Origin: Trichomonas vaginalis G3
Lineage: Eukaryota > Parabasalia > Trichomonadida > Trichomonadidae
NCBI RefSeq assembly: GCF_026262505.1
Contig: NC_067205.1
Coordinates: forward strand, 26,428,556-26,492,555
Length of the DNA: 64,000 bases
Direction: 5' to 3'
The notes beneath the pieces were generated by a model. It saw only the letters and a program-made list of their open reading frames with translations, ran no database searches and was not told where the DNA came from. Below, in pieces: positions 18,960 through 30,660 of the stretch (its first letter is position 1; the number at the start of each line of letters is the position of its first letter). Made by a program: the position numbers and the translations under genes.

Positions 18960-19682
18960 AAAATTAATATTAATTGTTTTTTATATCAATACATTGTTAG
19001 ATAAACTAATATAGTATTTTATTACTATCATTTACTATGATTGAGCTTAATTGAAAAATTAATTTTTATTCTTTTGTGGATTAATTCTAAGCTGTGAAAT
19101 ATGTGTACATTGGACCTCAAAATATTTACTAGTAATATAAGACAATGTTGTTAAATCTATTATCAATATTTGGTTAAAAACTTTAAAAGGAAGTATTGAG
19201 ATGAACTCGCCATAACTTTGTTGATTATAACTACTTCTCCAAGTTAATATTATTGATAAAATATAAAATTTGACATATAATTTTTCCAAATATATGAATA
19301 ATTCGGAAATTTTTAATCAAATTGTATTTAAGTTCAAAATCTATTAATATTGCTGCATTCGAAATCTCTAAATTCTTCCAAATTTTTTATGAATTTTAAA
19401 AAATGAGTCAAAAAATTTAATTTTTTGTTACAAATTTTTGGAATCAAAAATATATTTGGAAAAAATTCGATATTCCCAAAATAATAACGACCTTCTGTAC
19501 TACAAATATTCATAGAAATAATAAAAATTTTGCGAAATAAAATTCAGATTGATCCCAATTATGCTTTATCATTCCTAAATCCTACTTTATTTGAGTTAAC
19601 CATATGATAATTAATAACTATCTGTTTAGTAACAAAATTTATAAAAAATTGAAACAGTAAATTCTTTATAAAACAAACAAAA
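18960..19682. other. AT-rich intergenic stretch
   Basis: Between the convergent OSTC-like and multi-pass membrane genes. Only short AT-rich frames occur, with no codon bias, RNA gene or repeat unit recognised. Confidence 0.6.
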
Positions 19683-20603
19683 TTAAACACCCACAAGCTG
19701 GTCATCAAACTCCATTTCAGAAGCAGGCTTACTAGAGTCATCTGCACTAAATTCTTGTACAGAAAGCATGTAAACGATTATCAAGAAAGGAATATCAACA
19801 ATGTAATTGTGGATAATTAAAATAGCAGTTCCAACGTATTTGAATAACGAAAGGTTGATATACCTCAACTGAAGAAAATAATAACTATCTAAAGCGCCAT
19901 CGATAATAGTACCTATGAATATTCCAATTCCGACGGACATAATAGATATTTTCATTGGAGTTCTGAGTTTTGGAGGAAAATAATTCTGGATATTCGACTG
20001 GACAAAGCAAATTCCAAGAATTATGATGGATAATGCGAATATTGTTACTTGTAAATAGTTTACCGTATTTAAGTATCCTTGTCCGTATAAATACCTTTCA
20101 AGCTTCTGCATTATTTCGGTTTCAATTGGAATAATTATTGACCGTACAAGTGTACTAATTGCGAACACATATTGTAAAATTTTCGAAATAACATATAACA
20201 CTTTGGCTCCAAATGTTCCAAAAACAACGAGAATTTTGCAAACACATGCAAAATATAGAGCAAGTGAGAATGTGTATAAGTCTTCCCAAACTTTAGATAG
20301 TCTGTTATAGTAATCGTGGTCGTTAAAATGTTGATCATAATAAAAGGCATATTTTGAAAGCATCTTCAGTCCCATAGTTACAGGAAATGTAAAACAGTAG
20401 CAAAGATCAGGTAAAGCGATATGTCTTTTAATTGCATTTGTTTCTCGTAATAACTTTATTCCAATATATAAATAAGGCAGCATTAGTAAAAGGTTGATAA
20501 CGATAGCTGCATATTGCGAAGGATGGTCACACACAAATGTAGTTTTGAGTGTGCAATTTATCAAGCAATTAGGGAAATCGATCAAATAGCTATTACTACT
20601 CAT
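19683..20603 (-). CDS. Multi-pass membrane protein, 306 aa, unknown family
   Basis: Starts at the ATG at 20603 (MSSNSYLIDF), with an Inr-like TCATTT about 30 nt upstream. Six or seven membrane helices are visible, for example AAIVINLLLMLPYLYIGI, VKLLYVISKILQYVFAI-like segments, TIFALSIIILGICFV, SVGIGIFIGTIIDGAL and IIHNYIVDIPFLIIVYML. Cysteines cluster in the N-terminal extracytoplasmic segment (CLINCTLKTTFVC). The short acidic C-tail (SADDSSKPASEMEFDDQ) is probably cytosolic. The layout with a cysteine-bearing N-terminus resembles seven-helix receptors, but no receptor motif is visible. Confidence 0.75.
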   Translation of the reverse strand: MSSNSYLIDFPNCLINCTLKTTFVCDHPSQYAAIVINLLLMLPYLYIGIKLLRETNAIKRHIALPDLCYCFTFPVTMGLKMLSKYAFYYDQHFNDHDYYNRLSKVWEDLYTFSLALYFACVCKILVVFGTFGAKVLYVISKILQYVFAISTLVRSIIIPIETEIMQKLERYLYGQGYLNTVNYLQVTIFALSIIILGICFVQSNIQNYFPPKLRTPMKISIMSVGIGIFIGTIIDGALDSYYFLQLRYINLSLFKYVGTAILIIHNYIVDIPFLIIVYMLSVQEFSADDSSKPASEMEFDDQLVGV

Positions 20604-20633
20604 TTCATAAAATTTAACCGCACTTTCCTTTGA

Positions 20634-20639
20634 AAATGA
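20634..20639 (-). promoter_or_regulatory. Inr-like start site
   Basis: TCATTT on the minus strand fits TCA(+1)YTW and lies 30-36 nt upstream of the ATG at 20603. Confidence 0.45.
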
Positions 20640-23600
20640 TCCGCAATAAGATTTTGATTTTAGATATCAAATTAAAATTCAATAATTATGATCTTGGAAT
20701 AACTCAGACGGTGTAGCACTTAAACCACCATAATTTGGGGAAAGGTGCATTTATGAAAGGTGACACATTGCCCTTATTTGGGGTCTGTGCCAAGTAAAAA
20801 AAAATTACATCATTAAAATTTCGATTGTCACTGATTTGTTACCATTATTCGATATGTAGTATTATAAAAACATCATATTTTTGAATTTTAAGGGTTCCGA
20901 CCGACCACCTATCTCCTCTCAATTTTCATCAACTTCATAGCATCTTGTTGGCTCACATGATAGATATCTTTCTTTGCTACCATACACAATATGATAGTAA
21001 TACTTCATATAAAGATATATATATATGGTAGGTGAATCTCAAAGTCACCATATTGCCTTAAAGAAAGCATTTTTTCCCATCATTTCTTCATTTTTCCTTA
21101 TTAAAAGTACTTGGTAAAATGCCTCGAGTTGCACCTAAAAAATTCGATTTTTTCGACTCTACGGAAATGAAATCAGGACAAAGTGTATAAAATAATTGCA
21201 GTTAAACTCTGCTTCAAAAATCAAATAATTAAGAGATATTGAATTTGATTACATTAAAATATGCTTTTCTAGCAAATACAAATAAATGTTATGCATCTAA
21301 ACCTAATGAAGCATATCGTTGTTGAATGAACATCCACATTTTACTTGCCCCTATACAAAAATAATGAAAATAAGAATGAGATAACTAGCTCATTTCCAAT
21401 TAAGCCTGCCATAATATCCAACTCAATAATGTTTAGCATATTTCGTTTCTAGATATAATACTCTACATCACAATTGTGATAATAAAAATATATCTATAGT
21501 GTGATTACGTCAGGAGCCATTGCAAGTAGCATATTTCAATCAAAAATGCAATAAAAGGATTTTCTTCGCACTAAAATCCATCATTTATTTGGAAAAGTAT
21601 AAAAAAATATTAGATCTTGTTTTGACAAAATTACAGCTTGGAATATGAACATAAGGTGTTGATTAAAGCTATAATATTACTGGTTTCATAATGATGATAA
21701 ACGTACAATTTTTTGATTAAATTTCAAAATTTCTATCTAGAAACACCAAAGCAAGAAGGTTTCCATATAATCCATTACTCACTAAACAAGCAAGATATCC
21801 CAGCTTGGAAGCAATTTAATCAATAATTCCATTTATTGATATTTTTTATTTGATTTCAATTAACTCTCTCGCAAACAATAGATTTTTACTCCGTATTCTC
21901 CCTTAAAAACCTAATGGTATTTCTTTGACAAGTTACTAAAATAGTTTCAAAACATTTTTAGCATGAATTATGAATTATCTCATAAAGTTATTAAATATTA
22001 CCACTCTGGCTCTACAAACATTTCTATTTCGGCACCACAAAGACTACTTTGCTAGCATCAAGTACAATCTTTTGAGTTTGAAGATCTGAAAATCTTATTT
22101 TTGCTTTGTGAAAAAATGATAAATAGATTCATAATCTCTGATAATTAATAATACTGTTTATAATAAAATTATAAGCTAATTCGTTCTTTAGTCTGCCTAC
22201 TTCTTTGTCACGTTTCACTTCATTCTGACATGTAAATTCAACCAATTTTGCGTGTCAAAATTTTTTATTTTCGAATTTGGCATCAATATATGCATATATA
22301 TATGTCATAGATTATCCCATTAAAATCTTAAAAACATCGGTTGAATATTCATGATTTTTCTCACTCAAATGGTTTTGATTTATCTGTTATTTAATCTTAT
22401 GGTTTTAATTGATTTAGAATAAAAAAGCACTTTTCATGGATCGTCCTCACAAAAAAAATATGTTCTTCACAAATATTTGATATAATTGAATTTCATTTTA
22501 TTGCTATCGAAAACACCTATAGATAAATCATGAGCCATTTATTAATATCGAGTTTATACCCAAATTCATCTTAATTTGAATACCCTTTGAAAAGCAAATT
22601 GTAAGGAACGTAAGTAAACAACATTATTAACGATTATTTTGGTGGAAATGTTATTCTCATAGAATGAATTATAAGTTCCGTAATCTATATTTGATTGAAT
22701 GAATTTTAGGAATTAAAACTTTGGAAAATAAATGATAAATATGAGATATATAATTTCCCATTCAAAAAATTTATCAGTTAATTTTTGAATTGACAAACTG
22801 CAATTTTACGTTTTAGCATTATCCGTATACTATTATCCTAAATTTATAAAATATTAATGAATCAATCAAGCCATTTGCAACAATCTATAATTTTTCAAAC
22901 TTTCATAAATTTATTAACGGGACTATTTACTTTAAATATTGTTATAGGAGTTGAAAAAACTATATAAATAAATTTCCGATTGGATAAAAACGCCACTAAT
23001 TTGGCATTATTTATGACAACCTTTTGTTTAACTATAATCAATTCATATTGAGGACTGAAATATAATGAGTTTCCCGAAAATAAATACATGCATTCGAATT
23101 TTTGCATTTCGATATTTAAACAAAGCGAAATGATTTAAAATAAAATGGATAAATTAAATAACATGTTGAACTGTAAAATAAATTTGAAATCGAAATCATA
23201 AAATCATTAGTAATATCAAATTTATCAAAAATATTACATAAATTTTATAATTATCCATTTGGAATGAATAGTCCATTTAAAATATTACTCATTTTACTTC
23301 TTAGAATCTATTTTAAATTTCTGCTTGTTTTTTAAACAGAAATTTCATAATAACAATTTTAATTTTTTTTTATGTTTCGAAAATACATAGGGGTTTTCAA
23401 AACATGGACCGGATGAAAATTTATTCATTTTGGATGTGTAGGCAAGACCACTAGTACAATGGTCCTAAAACTAATTCTAATGCATCTTTTTTTTGAAAAA
23501 TCTTATTTTCTTATCTTCTAAATTGCACCATTGTAAGGATGTCAATTTGGAAGAAAAGTGAGAAAATTCCTAAAATGCTAAAAATGAATTTTCCAAACGT

Positions 23601-25278
23601 ACTTTTTTATCTCATTTTTTTGATTTTGAAAAAAATTTGGAGAGAAGAACTCTTCGTTTTTGAATTTTGTCACGATGGTTTTAAAGTATATTAGACACAT
23701 GTATTGATATTACTATTTTTGTATATTTTGAGAGAAAATCCCTAAAAAGTGAGAAAATCTGAGACGGTTTGAGAAAATATATAAACTATTGAAAATTTGA
23801 ATTAAACTTCTAATTTGGAAAAAAGAAATTTGGAAAGAAGAAAATTCAAAAATCGAGATTTAGACTCAGTATCAAATGGAGAACAAAATATTTCTTCATA
23901 TGAAGGAAAAAATTTTCTTGAGAAGAAATAGAGTTTTTAAAATTTTATTGTATGTAATGAAATAAACAAATATTAAAATTATTTTTTGATAACAAGAAAA
24001 TTCCCAACAGAAAATATTTGAGACAAAGAAAAAAAGAAAATTGAAAAATATTACTCTCCTTTACATTTCATGAGATTTTCAATTTATTTTCATAAAATTG
24101 ACAATTTTATACGTTTAGATGAAAATAAGTGATTTTGCTTGAAATAAAAATTATTGTTTGTTTACAGCTATCAAATAGATTTCTGCTATTTTGATTAAAA
24201 TTTGTTAATCAAATTAATAATTTTTTTCTAAATATCTTAAATATCTGGATCACTCACTGATACGATGAATTAAACGATAAAAATAATACAAACTCAACTA
24301 AGTTTCCTGTCTTTCAACCAAAAAATATTATGCAATTTAAATTAAATTGTTTATTCAAAGATAAAACAAAGATAAAGTAATTATAATTATCATATACTTT
24401 ATGAATAACTCTGTAATTGGTTCAGATTTTCGTACAAATATTTTTATTAATATCGATAAGAATATGTTTACCTACTATCACCATATGTCGATAAACGAGA
24501 GTAGAGTGATTTTTATCATCGAAACTTTTTAAAAGCTGTAAGCAGGAAGTAATAATCTTGTTTTTTCTGAGTTAGTTGTAGAACTATTGATGCCCGAGTT
24601 ATCATTGTGATGTAGAAGGATGTCAATGTACTGACTGAAGGATATGAATTGAATTGAATTTTATTGAATTTCAATTTGATCAAAATTTTTTGAAATGATA
24701 TGAATGTGTCAACTTCTGTATCATTCTCCTTCACTCCTTCCTTATTCTTTCGAGAACGAAGCTAGCTCAGCTTTCGCTGAGCGAATTGACACTTTTCATG
24801 CCCTAAACGTATATACTCTCAAATTTATCGAAAAAATTAATACCACCTAAACTAGTATATTCTTATTTTAAATATGATATTATCCTTATATTCCACACTA
24901 AAATTCATTTAAATCAACTTTTTAAAAAGTTCGAATCCTGCGCGTCTCACTTTTTAAATTTTCCAAATGGAAAATTATATTCTCCTAAAGTGAAAACAAT
25001 TTTCCAAATTGACTTCCTTAACCATTGATATTATTTTGTTACATTTTCTAATATTTTAACCCCATTCGTGAAAATCGGATTTTGGGAAATATCGTTATCG
25101 TCTGCAACTTGTTTCGATTTTTTTGAAGCTTTATTGCAAACGAAATCCAAAAATTATTTGAGAAATTGCATATCAAGATGACACAGATTTAGAATAAGCG
25201 ATTATATATAGGTCTTACCATATAAAATTTCGAAATTAACGATAGCCTTTGTTTTGGGCATACACTGGATCCTTAAAA
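20640..25278. other. Gene-poor AT-rich stretch of about 4.6 kb
   Basis: Apart from a short gene-start fragment at 21119-21190, no credible gene is seen. Runs of simple A/T and GAAAAT-type sequence dominate 23.4-24.1 kb. A small perfect hairpin CTCAGC-TTTC-GCTGAG lies near 24765-24780. The upstream promoter of the permease gene must lie at the right end, but no consensus Inr is obvious there. Confidence 0.55.
21119..21190 (+). pseudogene. 5' fragment of an unidentified host gene
   Basis: A 23-codon frame, MPRVAPKKFDFFDSTEMKSG followed by three residues and a stop, preceded by several Inr-like TCATTT/TCATTTT tracts within 45 bp (about 21080-21098). Codon choice looks gene-like, unlike the surrounding AT-rich DNA. 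It probably represents the promoter and first codons of a gene whose remainder is lost, or a very short peptide gene. Confidence 0.3.
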
Positions 25279-26571
25279 ATGATCGGGCTTGATTCTGAGC
25301 CACTTGTACAATCATTATCAAGCAGTATTAATCCAGATAATTATCTTGATGAGAAAATATATCAAGAAGAAACACCATCTGATTCTAGAATACTCGATTC
25401 TGTCCAAATTTTATGTAATACAGCAATTGGCTCAGGAACTCTGATGGTACCATATTGTTATACATCAGGTGTTGGCTCATCACTTCTTATGTCATTACTT
25501 TTTGCCTTCATAGGCTTTGCTACACTTTCATTTTTCTGTTTAGCATCACATTTCACAAAAACTTACGATTATAACGGACTTTTTACTACAACATTTGGAA
25601 AAGGATACGTTTGGATTGTACAAACTATGATTTTCCTTGTACAATTCGGATCATGTATAATTTATTGCCATTGGATTGGCAGATTAGTTCCAAAAACAAT
25701 TAATCACGATGACGATCCAGGAATACTTGGAAATCACGTATTTTGGATCCTCATCTTTGCTGCAGTTTTTGTTTTCCCATTAGTTTGTCTGAAATCAATC
25801 AAATATCTTCAAAACCTTGCATATTTATCAAGCGCATGCATCATACTTTTAATTATTCACGCAGGATACTGGTTTATTTACGGCCAAGTTAAACATACAG
25901 TTGATATTTCGGAAAAAATCGTTTGGTTTAAATTTTCACCAGTACTTATTACATGCATGTCAGTATACTCCATGGGATTCAACTGCCACATGAATTTATA
26001 CCCAACTCTCGAGCATCAAAAAGAAGCCACATTTAGGAAAGGAGTTAAGATCGCTTTCTTTACAGATCTTGTCGTTTACATCGTTTACAACGTATTCGGA
26101 ATATTTACTTACCTTTATCTTTTCGATAATTTGAAGAATGGATCAGCACTTGAAGCCTACACACAAACAAACATACTTACTAACATAACAGTTGGTGGTA
26201 TTGTGTTTGTAATGATCCTTTCTGTTCCAATTGTCATTTGGGCTGCAAGAATTTCAATAAATGACATGTTCTGGGGTAATCAACCAACAACGATGAGATG
26301 GATATTGATGGCTTTCTTCCTTACGGCAGGATCTGCTGGTTTCGCTGCTTCAAGTGACAATGTTATATTTTTCTTCGATATCGTCGGCGGTTTGTTTACA
26401 CCAGCCCTCATTTTCCTTCTTCCATGTCTGTTTTATCTGTTGAATCAGCATGATGAACCATTTTGGAGGATTTTTGTTGCTTGCTGCATTTGTATTTTCA
26501 CAGTCATTGTTACGATTGCTTGCACGTATCAGGCTATCTTGGAAGTTGTTAATGCTTTCAAGAACAAATAA
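25279..26571 (+). CDS. AAAP/SLC38-family amino-acid permease, 430 aa
   Basis: Start chosen at the ATG at 25279 (MIGLDSEPLVQSL); no ATG exists farther upstream in frame. An acidic N-terminal tail is followed by the family's first helix, with SVQILCNTAIGSGTLMVPYC (about residues 43-62), where the G-S-G-T-L stretch is the helix-break substrate site of amino-acid/auxin permeases. About eleven membrane helices follow, which fits the usual length of 400-450 residues. Such proteins are proton- or sodium-coupled amino-acid transporters of plasma or lysosomal membranes. Substrate unknown. TAAATAAA tracts just after the stop fit the group's short polyadenylation signals. Frame intact. Confidence 0.85.
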   Translation: MIGLDSEPLVQSLSSSINPDNYLDEKIYQEETPSDSRILDSVQILCNTAIGSGTLMVPYCYTSGVGSSLLMSLLFAFIGFATLSFFCLASHFTKTYDYNGLFTTTFGKGYVWIVQTMIFLVQFGSCIIYCHWIGRLVPKTINHDDDPGILGNHVFWILIFAAVFVFPLVCLKSIKYLQNLAYLSSACIILLIIHAGYWFIYGQVKHTVDISEKIVWFKFSPVLITCMSVYSMGFNCHMNLYPTLEHQKEATFRKGVKIAFFTDLVVYIVYNVFGIFTYLYLFDNLKNGSALEAYTQTNILTNITVGGIVFVMILSVPIVIWAARISINDMFWGNQPTTMRWILMAFFLTAGSAGFAASSDNVIFFFDIVGGLFTPALIFLLPCLFYLLNQHDEPFWRIFVACCICIFTVIVTIACTYQAILEVVNAFKNK

Positions 26572-26932
26572 ATATCTAAATAAATATAGTTCTTTTCTCT
26601 TTTATTATTTAATAATTTTTTTTATACATCAAAATTAAGTATTTCTTAGTTTAGATAATTTTGAGAGTCAATGTAAAGAGTTTTATTTTAAATAAAATTC
26701 AAGTTTTTATTAAAATCAAATCAAAAATGATTTTTGATCATTGATTCAAGGAATTGTAGCAAACTATTTTTAATGCTGTTGATATTAATGCTTGATTTGA
26801 TTCATTAAAATGAACAGAATCATGATTGCAAAACAATTATTGCTTTTCATGATAAAGAAATCTATATTTGACTACTATGTCTATATGAATATAGTTCATT
26901 TCTACTCAGAAATAGTGTTAAAAAATCTAAAT
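26572..26932. other. Intergenic, AT-rich
   Basis: Convergent gap between the permease and the decayed beta-helix gene. Only TAAA-rich 3' sequence is seen. Confidence 0.6.
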
Positions 26933-27984
26933 TTATTCTGCCAAATTAGAGAAATTTACTGCTTCAACAAATGAGGTTTTATAAACTTTGTTAACAATAA
27001 TTTTGATGTCATCCAAATCTAATTCATCTTCTTTAAATTTTTTACGTGAATCTTTTTCATTTTTTACTAAATTATAAGAAAAATATGTAGCAGGACAATA
27101 ATATGTTGAATAATGAGATATATAGAAATCAAATGGTTGAATTGGTTCATATGTAGCTGCATTATTACTTATAGTTTGAGTGACATCATTATTAAAGTAA
27201 CAATTAACAACAGATTTTGGTTTTGAGTCAAATAAATATATTCCTTTGTTTCCTATGAATGAACAACTTGAATATGAACATTTAATATCACAATCAAAAA
27301 TTCCAGAACTTCCTATGAATTTATTGTTTAAATAATTACATTTTGTAATATTAAAATTACTACCATAATTTGAAATTACATTATCATCTGTAGAGGTTGA
27401 ATTTGATGCTGTTGTGAAGTTAATTACTCCTGTTCCTGTTGGAATTTGAATAATATATGAAGCCATTCTAGTAATTTCTTTGTGTTTAGATGTATTCATG
27501 TTACTTACTTGGATATCTCCATAATCATGAAAAAGAGAAGAACCGTAACCTTTGCATTGTGAAACTGAACATTCAAATGCATAATTTTTGTTGTTACTAT
27601 TTTCAACTGAATTAATGTAATATCCACATCCCCATAAATTATTTGAAACAATTGATGAGAGTAAACAACAAATACGAACTAAAACACAGTTAGATTCATA
27701 AATATAGAATGATCCACCACTTTTTGTGGAGCTATTATTGTAAAATGTGCACGTTTCGAGTAATACTTTGCTGTTGGAATTAAGGTAAATTGCTCGATTT
27801 TGGTAATGGAAAGAAAATATCGCATGATGAATGTAATAATTGCCATTCCCTGATATAGTTTCGTTCTCTGTTTTATGAATAGGCTCAATAGAGCCGTAAT
27901 AATCGGAAAAACTTTGTTGAAGGAGCAAAAATCGTTGCTGAATGATTTATTTTGTTCAACATGCATTTCTGAGTTTTGTTTCAT
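26933..27984 (-). pseudogene. Decayed surface protein gene, beta-helix repeat type
   Basis: The long frame (about 331 residues) shows repeated short strands with asparagine ladders, such as FYNNSSTKSGGSFYIY, YGSNFNITKCNYLNNKFIG and CSFIGNKGIYLF, typical of right-handed parallel beta-helix proteins. It has no ATG at its beginning. The likely first ATG (27984, MKQNSEMHVEQNKSF) lies in another frame, so the gene seems frameshifted near its 5' end. It also lacks a visible signal peptide and the C-terminal membrane helix expected of a surface protein. A related gene lies at 46111-47121. Large families of such adhesin-like proteins are known in trichomonads. Confidence 0.6.
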
Positions 27985-28140
27985 GTGAATAATGTCGAAA
28001 TTATCGTTATGTATGGCTAGTTTTGGTCAGGAAATTGATTTAATTTCCCATTGGAAAATTTTAAAAAATTTTTGAGAAACAAAGACAATGAAAATCTAGA
28101 CTCAAACACAAATATTATAAGTGTATTTGCTATTTTAACG

Positions 28141-29640
28141 TTAGTCACGTTGAAAAAATCGAGTTAGAAATGAAATTTGTGAAGATTCGGAGTTTATGAT
28201 CTTCATGGTGCCATTTAGATAAATATCTTCATCATTGTTTGATCGAAAACGGGAGGATAACAATTTGTAACCAAGAAATCCACAGACGAATAAAATAAAT
28301 CCACCAATAGCTGTACCAATAATAAATAACAATATAAGACCTATACCGAATTTACCAATTTCTTCGACATCAATGACAGCCTCTCTATCTTCTCCTTGTT
28401 CATGATTCAATGAGAAATGTGTATTTTCTAATAATCCAACTGCATAATACGCATTAGAATACTTTGTATCATCAATAACATAGTGGAAATCTGTATTTCC
28501 ACCAACTGTGAATTTGATACTTGATTTGATATCTGGTTTATAAATGGAGACAACAACTGAATCTTCAAACTTATTTTGATATGAAATTTCATTACCTTTG
28601 ACATCATAATACTTAGCATTTTTATCTTGACTTATTTTAATGTTTCCTTTATTTGTTACTGCATAAATACAGTAAGAGGAATTAGGGTCATATTCTACTT
28701 GGTAATTGATCTTTCCAAACATTGTAATGATTCTTTCACAATGTAAATTAGTTGAATTCTTGATAACAACAAATGATGTATGATTGTTTCCATTGAATCT
28801 TATGTAGCCATCATAATAAAATGAATACGCTATATAATGTCTAGAATATGGTGAAGAAGATCTTATAACATTCTTTCCACTGTTGACAGATGAATTAAGT
28901 TCGCCGTGTTTAGTCAAAAGCAAATATGAACCGGCAGGAATCGTTAATATATATTGATCATGGACATCAATATCGTAGTTACCGTATTTGAACTCGATAA
29001 TATCATCAACAATTGCTTTACCTAATAAATATGAATCATATGATGGAATATGATAAATATCTGTTTGAGATTTATTTGTTCCGTTGTTAATTCCAAATTT
29101 ATAGTCAAATTCAACTGATTGTATTGGGAATTGTACTAATAATGTGGTGTAGTCAAGAGGAATTTCTTGTTTTTTGGGCAAAATTTTATAAGATTTTCCA
29201 TCAATAAAAAAGTTATCATAAATTAATATATTGTGATCAATATAGTTCATATAGAAAATTGATTTTGAAATATGCGAATTGGCAAAAACAAAACATAAAT
29301 TATCCTTGATGAAGGATGGATCAATATCAACACAATCGTTGCTATATTTGTTCAAAATGAAGTCTGATTTATCACATTTGCCTTTCTAGAGTTGAATAAA
29401 TGAGTAATTTAAATAATTCTTGTTGGATTTGATCGTTAATGTTGTTGGATTAGTGTAAACATGCTTGAGATCACGATCATTTATCTTAAAGTTTTCTGAA
29501 TTTGTGAAAATGACGAAAGAATCGAAATCATCTTTTTGAGCAAAGGTCAATACAAGCTCTGAATCTACTAAATCAGAATATGCACCTGGTACTGATACTT
29601 CTTTAGCACCGGCAAGTGAACAGAGGCACAACAAAAACAT
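28141..29640 (-). pseudogene. Type I surface membrane protein gene with one in-frame stop
   Basis: Reading from the ATG at 29640, MFLLCLCSLAGAKEVSVPGA is a good signal peptide, followed by a beta-rich ectodomain. A single TAG at 29386-29388 interrupts the frame, which then continues open for 414 more codons to 28141 with the same composition. Near the C-terminus a membrane helix (FGIGLILLFIIGTAIGGFIL) is followed by a basic cytosolic tail of about 60 residues. No ATG restarts translation soon after the stop. It is either a young pseudogene or a case of stop readthrough, with the first more likely. Function unknown; a surface or adhesion role fits the topology. Confidence 0.7.
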
Positions 29641-30660
29641 AATAAACGGTGATCCAACTAAATTCAAAAAATTGGATCATGAGCGGCATTTTTGACAAAA
29701 ATCTTCGTACTATATCATACATCAAAATTTAATGGAAATAAAATTCAAAACTATTTATCAATTCTTAAAGACGGTACAAATTGTTCTTTCAGAATTTGAA
29801 AAACTTTCAGTGGTTGAAATTTTTTCTCCATTGAAAAGGAATCCTTGAAACTTAATCACTTCAAAGTCTCTGCTACTAATAGCATCATTGCTAAACTTCC
29901 ACAGATTTTAATCCATACGATATCATGATACGATATGAAATTTTCAAAATTCATTCATTTAATTCGAATTTCTACATATAAATATTATTTACATTATCAA
30001 TATATCTTTTTCACATATTTAATCCTTAATATTTTCTCAATAATAATATGTTACCAAATTTATTATTTTAACACTCAATACATAACTATTAATATTTTAT
30101 GATAAAAGTCAAATATGACAATATAGTTCAATTATATGAGCTTGACTAATGTTTGAATATATTGATATTTCTAAATTTTATATTTATTAAGATTCCATGA
30201 TAATGAACACAAGTATCCATACTAAAATTAAGTATTGATATATAGATTTTTGGAAAAAATAAATATTGAATTTAAAATAATTTATTTTCATAATAAAACA
30301 ATTACCCATGATTGATAACGCAAGATTATCCTTTTGATGCATCTGTATTTACCTTGAGACTTTATTTTACTTTTTCATATATTTCATACTCATAAACCTA
30401 TTGACATAATTTTTCAATTCCTTGATTAAACATCCTCGGATACATCGTAGAATTTACTTAACAAAACACATAAGTTACTGAGACTGTATGGATCAATTTC
30501 AAACAAATTGTTGCTGTATCTGGACAAAATGCTGCCATAGAATGACCAGATACACAAATGCCATTTATTTGGACTCAATTCCGATATGTGTCATCACAAA
30601 ATAATATCTGTAATCTTGGGGAAGGAAATAAAAAAATAGTGACCGTTTATTTTATCTCGA
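29641..30660. other. Intergenic stretch with divergent promoters
   Basis: AT-rich, with no gene or repeat recognised. It separates the divergent surface-protein pseudogene from the giant coiled-coil gene, so both promoters lie here; no perfect Inr lies directly before either ATG. Confidence 0.55.

Noticed and set aside
20690-20815. Possible small inverted element with CTTGG/CCAAG ends and GGGGAAAGGTG repeats
   Set aside because: Arms are too short and imperfect, and no target duplication is seen.
22895-23107. Short frames in the 20.6-25.2 kb AT-rich stretch, also at 24516-24734
   Set aside because: No gene-like codon use, start context or recognisable protein feature.
24925-24960. tRNA T-arm-like GTTCGAATCC
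   Set aside because: No acceptor, D or anticodon arm can be folded around it.
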